From: Botryosphaeria dothidea
Taxonomy: Eukaryota > Ascomycota > Dothideomycetes > Botryosphaeriales > Botryosphaeriaceae
NCBI GenBank assembly: GCA_011503125.2
Contig: WWBZ02000011.1
Span: 124,001-188,000 of the forward strand
Direction: 5' to 3'
DNA length: 64,000 nt
This document shows positions 57,867-64,000 of this stretch, piece after piece. A model generated the notes under the pieces. The model was given only the letters and a program-made list of their open reading frames with translations. It did not search any database and was not told the DNA's origin. Position numbers and translations under genes: made by a program. Within the stretch, counting starts at the first letter, position 1, and each line of letters begins with the position of its first letter.

Positions 57867-58769
57867 ATGGCGACTTGCTCGAATGCCTTACCTTTCGGCA
57901 GTCATTCCACATCCAAGATTACGAGCAACGAGCGGAAACTTGGAACCGATAGCTCACTAGCAAACGAGATTATCAACAGTATAGCAAGAAACGATTCAGA
58001 GATCCATGGCAGCAACACCAAGGTATGCCCTCCACGAAAGCCAGGAATTGCAGTCAACCCTAACGGCACGAAGCCGCCGACCTTCCGCTGGACCGATCTT
58101 CCAGGCGAGATCAAGAACGTGATCTACGAGCTTGCCTTCTGCTCGAAGGCGCCCGTGCACATCAGCCACTACTGGTTCCGAGGCGGCGCGGGGCGCATGG
58201 TGTACCACAGCGTCGATCTGGCCCGGCCCGCGGACCACCACACGCTCATCCCGAACCTGCTAAGCGCGAACAAGCAGTCGTTGGCTGAAGGGCTTCCGCT
58301 GCTATACAGCAACGACTTGTACTTCCTAGACGAGGAGGCGGTCCTATGGTTCGTGTGGGAAGGCAACCCTCGGCGCGGCGGAAGCGTCTCGTGGCCGCGG
58401 CGCATCACACTGACCCGGAATGTGCTTGTGTCCGGGCTTACGAGAAGCCTGTTCGAGTCACTCGCCGTCTACGGGGTGAAGCTGGAGTCCGTGACGCTGC
58501 ACGAGCCCGACCCGCGGTTCTGGGTCGTCCAGCTTGCCAATGAGCTGTGGACGGAAGCTCTTGCACATGGCATGCATGCCCTAGGCGAGAATGAGGAGGA
58601 GAGGAGAGATGCTGTTGACCGCGTCGCCAGGCTGAGTACGGAGACGGTCAAGAGCTCCCTGACAAGATATATGCCGCGGGTGAATGAGGAGTTGGTGGAG
58701 AAGTATGTCCAGGAAAATCACGCGGTACTCGAGGATTTGTTTCGTTGGCAAATCAAGAATTTCATTTGA
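57867..58769 (+). CDS. 2EXR/F-box-like domain hypothetical protein (paralogue)
   Basis: A single open frame from the ATG at 57867 encodes 300 residues. After a polar N-terminal stretch comes RWTDLPGEIKNVIYELAFCSKAPVHI, the same signature as in the gene at 54085-54881, then LIPNLLSANKQSLAEGLPLLYSNDLYFLDEEAVLWF, again colinear with that protein. The C-terminal half has alternating helices (LWTEALAHGMHALGENEEERRDAV). An upstream exon is possible because a CAG directly precedes the ATG. The function is unknown; the family is expanded in this fungal group. Both copies look intact. Confidence 0.78.
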   Translation: MATCSNALPFGSHSTSKITSNERKLGTDSSLANEIINSIARNDSEIHGSNTKVCPPRKPGIAVNPNGTKPPTFRWTDLPGEIKNVIYELAFCSKAPVHISHYWFRGGAGRMVYHSVDLARPADHHTLIPNLLSANKQSLAEGLPLLYSNDLYFLDEEAVLWFVWEGNPRRGGSVSWPRRITLTRNVLVSGLTRSLFESLAVYGVKLESVTLHEPDPRFWVVQLANELWTEALAHGMHALGENEEERRDAVDRVARLSTETVKSSLTRYMPRVNEELVEKYVQENHAVLEDLFRWQIKNFI

Positions 58770-58924
58770 ATTTACGAGGCATGTGGTTGGCTACTGAGCA
58801 AGCTAGATCATTGGGAGGATTCTAGGAACTTGCATAGTATAGACACAATGTAACGTTCGACAGTCAGAGCTGTCGTTTATTGAGATCGCATCTATGGACT
58901 GGTGTCATGACATCGATATAAGAT

Positions 58925-59365
58925 TTAGAGCTTCGAAGTCCTTCCTGACTGATTCCCCCCCTCATTGGTGAAACGGTACACGACGTCTTCAAAATTTCCC
59001 TCCGGGAAGACATAGAGCCATTTCAACTCCTCTCCCTCACTGCAAAATACACCGTGCTCTGCATCTCCGGGTATCCAAATGATCATGTTCTTGCTCACTC
59101 TCTGCCTTGTCCCATCGATCTCAAGCTCTCCGCTGCCGGATAGTATGTAGTAGATCTCTGCCTGTTTGTGCCGGTGTAGTGCGAGTGAACCATTCGAAGG
59201 ACAAACTGCAACACCGGCACTGAGGGCGTCTGTGGGCGTGGTGGGCGCGGAGAGGAGGGTATGCCAGGTCGTATTGCCTCGGGATGGTTCTGCAAATGAG
59301 GATGATGTATTCTCTGAGAGATCTCCCACGTGGAGGAAGCATTGTTTCTGATGCGATGCAGACAT
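58925..59365 (-). CDS. Small single-domain cupin protein
   Basis: An intronless 146-residue protein has one cupin barrel. Cupin motif 1 is SLALHRHKQAEIYYILSGSG (the H-X-H, E and G metal-site pattern). Motif 2 is IIWIPGDAEHGVFCSEGEE (P-G and His). Small cytosolic cupins of this kind include dioxygenase-, isomerase- and dehydratase-like enzymes, and the reaction cannot be told from sequence. All expected metal ligands are present. It is convergent with the 2EXR-like gene, with only 155 bases between the stops. Confidence 0.85.
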   Translation of the reverse strand: MSASHQKQCFLHVGDLSENTSSSFAEPSRGNTTWHTLLSAPTTPTDALSAGVAVCPSNGSLALHRHKQAEIYYILSGSGELEIDGTRQRVSKNMIIWIPGDAEHGVFCSEGEELKWLYVFPEGNFEDVVYRFTNEGGNQSGRTSKL

Positions 59366-60517
59366 TTTCTTTTTTGCCTTTGTTGGTTTCTGCTTTTGTG
59401 GAATCGATGTGGGCAGGCCATTTATTAGTACAGCTCTACGATGGACATGGTGTACGCAAAGGAAGTTTTTTCCTGATTAGGTATGAAAACGCTATGGATT
59501 TAAAAAGACTAAACGTCATAGAGCATCAAGATGAGCAAGGGTTGTAGTTGTCTCTCCTTCCAAGATATCAAAAGCTAGGCGAATGAAGGTGGAGTCGAAT
59601 GGAAGCGCAACCAATCACGGCTGACCTCGGCTGTGATCTCCCCGACGTGGCAAATGGATCTCACATGGCGTTCCTCTCGTCCATGTGGAATGAAAATTAG
59701 ATTGGCCGTATAGACTGCAGGCTAAAACGGTTCGAGTTGCCGAAGGAACTAACGATTAGCGCGAGAATCAGAATGCGATGGAAGATGCTCCTATAAAAGA
59801 ATCTTGGCTGTTGTTCTGTGGCAAAATCCTTTGAGAGCACAGGACGAGCAGGAAGAAATTTGATATTGATCACATCAAGCCTGAGATGACCCCTTCCAGC
59901 AAGTTTTGACAGTAGAGTAGTTCTTCGAGGTCATTGCCATGCCAAATAGCTACGTCAATAGAGATGCTACATGGAAGCGATCGTGTGTCCCACGCGCAGG
60001 GGTTACACCATGCTTTCCGAGTTACTGCCATTGTTCTCCATCATCGCGATGTACTATCCCGACCATTAATTCGCGCCAGTACCATGGTCGAGAGTCATTG
60101 AGTAAGCCTATCGAGTGTTCGAGGCCGGCTTGTCCAGGCGTGAGAGTTAGGGGTTGGGAAAATGAGATCGCCGAAGAGGATGGACCAGGTTTTCAAGAGG
60201 ATCATTGTGGTGAACAAGGTCGTCGTATGTTCTCCTACAACTCATCATCAGCAAATGAGTGAGATTGGACAAATAGCGTTCATGAAGACAGTTTAACATG
60301 TTGAACCAGTGTTGTAGTTTGAGCTCTTTCGTCGATATTGTGAGCAGGGTCACAAAACACCTCGCTTTCGATACGAAAAGCGGTTCCCTCACGGGCCTCT
60401 TTCGGCGTTTGAGCATTGTTTAAGCAACACTCTTTGACTTCAGAAGCTCTACTGCGAGTAGCAGACGATATGAGGTACAAAGAATAACAAGCGTGATTTA
60501 GTGTCGGTATACATTGT
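59366..60517. other. Intergenic, no gene supported
   Basis: About 1.15 kb. A 107-codon frame at 59939-60262 (plus) has no family features, and surrounding frames suggest degraded coding DNA I cannot name. The right end is the target duplication of a solo LTR. Confidence 0.4.
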
Positions 60518-60673
60518 TGTTGGGAGGAATAGGGTCTAGTTGAACCAAGGGTCAATATCGAAAATTTGTCACATAGCTACTATATAAGAGGGTACCGGGT
60601 CACCACCCTCCTACTCCTCATGCCAATCTTCGATGAACTTCATTCACTATACAAACAACCCATTTGTTCAACA
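60518..60673 (-). repeat. Solo LTR, family B
   Basis: This 156-bp LTR begins TGTTGGGAGGAATAGGGTC and ends CATTTGTTCAACA, with a perfect 5-bp duplication ATTGT (60513-60517 and 60674-60678). It shares the TATATAAGAGG and CTCATGCCAATC core with family A and is closest to the remnant at 37469-37611. No internal sequence is present. Confidence 0.88.
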
Positions 60674-60914
60674 ATTGTTCACTGAGGAAATCCCCTGAAT
60701 TAATGATGTAAATGTTTCCCGATCCCTCTTAATGTCATGCCCTTCCGATGACATATCACGTGCCTTTATTCCATTTTGAGAATCACTGCTGTAGAATGGC
60801 TTCACCCTTTGGTGCTTCCCAGTGTTTTGCTTCAGCATCCTACCGAGAAATCTTCTGATATTTCTATTAATATGATTATCTTTGCATCTCCTTTCGGCCT
60901 CTACCGAATACGCT

Positions 60915-62205
60915 ATGAGAAACGGGCAAACCATTGATATCGTCCTCGATGGAGACGGGGAGTGTCGAGGTTGTACCAAGACAATGTTTTCAGCTTCTGA
61001 CACTATCAACGGGGAGCTCTTAGTGCGTATGGCGCACGAGGTACACCTTGATCAGGTGCATATAGCCTTGCGCGGTATGTTTAAGTCCCAAGCACTGCAG
61101 AGTTGTTGAAAATTCATTTCTCGAGAGAGGTGTGCTAAGTTCATTCTTAGGTTGCAGTGAAACTTTGATTGAGAACTTCAGTGCGCACTGCATGGAAGGA
61201 ACTCGCGAATTCCTCCTGCAATCGAGGTCACTCTAGGGTGACGAAAGATAGATCACCGGGCTCGTGAGGTCTTTATAAAGGAACGGTGCGTTCATATTCG
61301 TCCTCGTGGTGAAGAACAGCCGCCTCTATTGATAGAGCCGAACTACCTGGATTATTGCCTAAGCAAAGACAAGACGGTCCGACAGAGCCTCTTCAGCGGG
61401 ATAGGACGACTGAGTATGGAGACTCACCAACCACGATATGTCTATGCTGGGTCTCGGATGGGCGGGAAGGATGGTGACAGGACTAGCTTCTTGGTCATTG
61501 GACTGCGGTTCAGTCCCTCGAGGGCAGGGGTTCGGCTACCAAGACTGGATAAGCTGCACATCAAGCTCAAGGCGACTACTTTCTAGAGTGCCAAACCAGT
61601 GAAGCAAATCTCGTCCGTTGAGCAAGATCGGCACGATTTCACCTGGCAGCAATTGTCGAAGACCTTATCACTCCCTACAACAACTATAATGGGTGGAGCA
61701 CGATATTAGAAACAAGCTTTAAAGTGGTATTTGTTCTCCACAGGACAGTCTTGGAGGGTCAGAGAGTTTCCTTTGTCCATCATCTACCAAGGTGTTGGAT
61801 TTGAGAGTGAAGAGTGTGAGGTCAGAAAAGAGAGTAGATTCTGCCTGTCTCCTGAGAGGGAGGTTGGTAGGCTTGCTTATATACATGGGTGATAACTACA
61901 TAACCGAGGATACTAAAGATCCGAGAGAGAGTGCCGATGCGGGGTTGGGCATCAAAGAGTGTTGTTGTATAAAAGATAGAATATTCGAGATAACTGAGAT
62001 GCTTGAGGTAGTAAGGCAAAAAAGTCCGACACAAGGTGTTCATTATTTCCACAGCGGCACTTACTACACTGCTTAAGTGAAAATTCTCATTGAAATCCCT
62101 TCTGGGAAAATATTTGTCCCAACCTTTCACTCCTGTTTAGTATCACGCACATATGCCCTTGAACTGACACTTTCTACCACCCCGATTACTTCACCTTCTC
62201 TTTAA
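60915..62205 (+). pseudogene. Arrestin-like (ART-type) gene, broken by a solo LTR and stops
   Basis: Arrestin-fold segments appear in order. The N-terminus is TIDIVLDGDGECRGCTKTMFSASDTI, NGELLVRMAHEVHLDQVHIALRG. Then come SETLIENFSAHCMEGTREFLLQ (about 61150-61215) and LRFSPSRAGVRLPRLDKLHIKLKATTF (to 61586), the typical 'PKLxxLxxxLKAxTFF' turn. Last is EIPSGKIFVPTFHSCLVSRTYALELTLS (about 62092-62180), the C-terminal arrestin strand pair. Between them a family C solo LTR is inserted (61793-62031), and several stops and frame changes occur. In fungi such proteins are ubiquitin-ligase adaptors for membrane transporters. This copy is dead. Confidence 0.75.
61793..62031 (+). repeat. Solo LTR, family C, in the arrestin-like pseudogene
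   Basis: This 239-bp LTR begins TGTTGGATTTGAGAGTG and ends AAAGTCCGACA, with a perfect 5-bp duplication CAAGG (61788-61792 and 62032-62036). It matches the copy at 10093-10343 strongly in the first ~90 bases and at the 3' end. No internal element of this family is in the window. Confidence 0.9.
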
Positions 62206-62951
62206 GTTCCCCTACAGATAACCTGATAGAATCACGACACATGCAGCGGTTTTTTCTAGTCATAAACAAATGTTTGTTAAAGATAAAAGCAGGCAGATGA
62301 ATTTCAATTCTTTAGCAAAAAGTCCACATCCTACAGTGGTCGTCATTGTTAAGTCTGCACGATGCGAACTAGAGAATGACTCTTTGATGTAGAGACGAAT
62401 AATGGGCAATGTGTGAAATGGTAGATCCATTGGAAGTCTAATATAATATGTGTCGACACCTTTCCTCAAATTAACGTTCCAGGCTGGAAGCACCGCGACA
62501 ACATATCTAATTCCACGCCCGCTAAGGAAAAAATACCCGACAATCGGACAACATGCCGCATTCTAGACAGTACGCGTATTTCGTATTCGCTCTGTTCTCC
62601 TCCGCTCTTGCCGCCGTGCTTTCGCGCTGCGCGTTTATCAATGCGCTGGTCCTTGTCACCTCAAAGTTTATCTCCTTTTTTCATCTTCGTTCATACGCAA
62701 AGTTGAAGTAACACGTTTACATGAAGATATTTAAGCTTCGTATATCATCGTTCGATATATAACAGTTCTTCCGAGTCGGTGTGACTTTTCATCCGCACGC
62801 TGGAGTTAACGGTGATAGCGAGATAAGTCCATGGTGGGCTAAAATTATAAAAAAAAAGTCACGCATCCATAACATGTTGCGCTCTCTTCAACAACAGCAG
62901 AATCCTTTCGTCTGTTCTTCCCAAACATATCTTTGCTCCACAAACCGAACG
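62206..62951. other. Intergenic, promoter region of the reductase
   Basis: About 750 AT-leaning bases without a supported exon. They lead into the reductase gene that starts at 62952. Confidence 0.45.
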
Positions 62952-64000
62952 ATGTCTCGTGTCTTTCTCACTGGCGGTAGCGGCTTTATAGCCACACACG
63001 TACTTGATGCCCTTCTCCGCCGAGGGTGAGTATGCTCGATTCGAGGAAATGACGTCAATGACTAAGTCAAAACAGCCATTCGGTGGTGACCACCGTGCGA
63101 AGCGAGGAGAAGGCCAACAAGATCAGGCAAGCTCATCCGGCATACGGCAAGGACAAGCTCGCCTTCACCATTGTAAAGGACATTGCTGTGGAGGGTGCCT
63201 TCGACGAGGCCGTCAAGTCGGATCCACCGTTTGACGCAGTGATCCACACTGCGAGCCCTTTCCATTTCAATGTCACAGATATCCAGGCAGAACTACTGGA
63301 CCCCGCAGTCATTGGAACCACCGGAATCCTCAAGTCGATCCAGAAGGGCGCCCCTACCGTGAAACGGGTCGTAATCACTTCCTCCTTCGCTGCAATCAGG
63401 GATGTGACCAAGGGTAGTTGGCCTGAGCACATATACTCCGAGGCCGATTGGAATCCGATGACGCTTGAGGTGGCGCTGTCGAACCCTGCCGCCGGCTACA
63501 CAGGTACGCACAACACGCCTCCATCGGTCGCTTGATACTGAGACTAACATTGCCGCAGCCAGCAAGCTCTTTGCCGAGCGCGCAGCTTGGGACTTCGTGG
63601 AGAAGCAGAAGCCCAACTTCACTATCGTGACATTGGCTCCGCCCTTTGTTTTCGGGCCAGTCATGCATGACCTCGGCTCCTTGAGCGCCCTCAACACCTC
63701 CAACCAAGTCATTAGCGCGTTCGTTGAGGGAAAGTGCAAAGAAGGCATACCGCCTAATGTAGCTTTTATTTGGATCGACGTGCGCGACTTGGCTCTTGGT
63801 CACGTCCTCGCAGTTGAGAAGGCAGACGCGGGCGGCAAGAGATTCTTCTTCACAGCCGGACACTTCACCAACAGGGAGATAGGTGAAATTATCAGGAAGC
63901 ACTTTCCGGAATACGAGAGCGTGCTTCCTTCCGCGAATGCACAAGGTGGTGGTTTGCCGGAGGAAGGGGTATACCAAGTTGATAACACTCGCGCGAAAGA
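62952..64000 (+). CDS. NAD(P)-dependent epimerase/reductase (DFR/GRE2-like), partial at window end
   Basis: This is an extended short-chain dehydrogenase of the dihydroflavonol-reductase / methylglyoxal-reductase (GRE2-like) group, a cytosolic NADPH-dependent carbonyl reductase. Exons are 62952-63025, 63076-63503 and 63559 to beyond 64000; introns are 50 and 55 nt. The Rossmann motif is VFLTGGSGFIATHVLDALL. The substrate and active-site region shows DAVIHTASPFHF, VVITSSFAAI (active-site Ser) and GYTASKLFAE, the catalytic Tyr-X3-Lys, formed across the second intron. The start at 62952 was preferred over an in-frame Met 78 bases upstream because it directly precedes the nucleotide-binding strand. 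The C-terminus is outside the window. Confidence 0.88.

Noticed and set aside
59720..59745. GGTTCGAG-like tRNA B box
   Set aside because: No matching A box or cloverleaf could be drawn around it.
61799..62076. Apparent protein similarity between frames at 10250-10340 (minus) and 61792-61870 (plus)
   Set aside because: The shared sequence is the family C LTR, read by chance in both places, not a conserved protein.
1..64000. CRISPR array, rRNA genes, plasmid-type origins
   Set aside because: No regularly spaced repeats, rRNA-like sequence or replication origin was seen; none is expected in this fungal nuclear DNA.

Overview
The window is nuclear DNA of a filamentous ascomycete (Pezizomycotina). 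Coding regions are GC-rich and split by many short GT-AG introns (about 45-120 nt) with CTAAC/CTGAC-like branch sites. The gene families are typical of this group: Pth11/SAT4-like rhodopsin-domain receptors, a Zn2Cys6 regulator, extracellular intradiol dioxygenases, NACHT-ankyrin proteins, DUF7580 proteins and 2EXR-like proteins. The species cannot be named from sequence alone.

Layout. 0.5-4.9 kb: a Pth11-like receptor, a zinc MDR polyol-type dehydrogenase and a secreted intradiol dioxygenase. 4.9-11 kb: gene-poor DNA with four solo LTRs; two of them lie in a DUF7580 gene. 11-16.6 kb: a decaying block with a frameshifted C2H2/kinase gene fused tail-to-tail to a broken GPI-type surface-protein gene, and a hypothetical gene with one in-frame stop. 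18-27 kb: a seven-exon nitrilase, a Zn2Cys6/fungal_trans regulator and a second Pth11-like receptor. 28-35 kb: the conserved core, with the RNA cytidine acetyltransferase (KRE33/NAT10) and a GT90/CAP10 glycosyltransferase diverging from a 447-bp shared promoter. 35.8-46 kb: an ankyrin gene and a NACHT-ankyrin (fungal NLR-like) pseudogene split by a nearly complete Ty1/copia retrotransposon. 46.5-64 kb: an aryl-alcohol-type aldo-keto reductase, a small membrane-protein gene, an SMP-30-like relic, a second intradiol dioxygenase, two 2EXR-like genes, a cupin, an arrestin-like pseudogene broken by a solo LTR, and an NAD-dependent reductase that runs off the end.

Two themes stand out. First, several intact enzymes fit aromatic or nitrile metabolism: two extracellular intradiol dioxygenases, a nitrilase, an aryl-alcohol-type AKR, a zinc MDR and an NAD(P) reductase. 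They are dispersed and are not an obvious cluster. Second, LTR retrotransposons have reshaped the locus. Besides the two terminal copia LTRs there are six LTR copies: five solo LTRs with perfect 5-bp target duplications, and one remnant without duplication. DUF7580, NACHT-ankyrin and arrestin-like genes are all interrupted by LTR DNA. The copia element keeps one uninterrupted gag-pol frame apart from six nonsense codons, all explainable by C-to-T changes at CpA, as expected from RIP.
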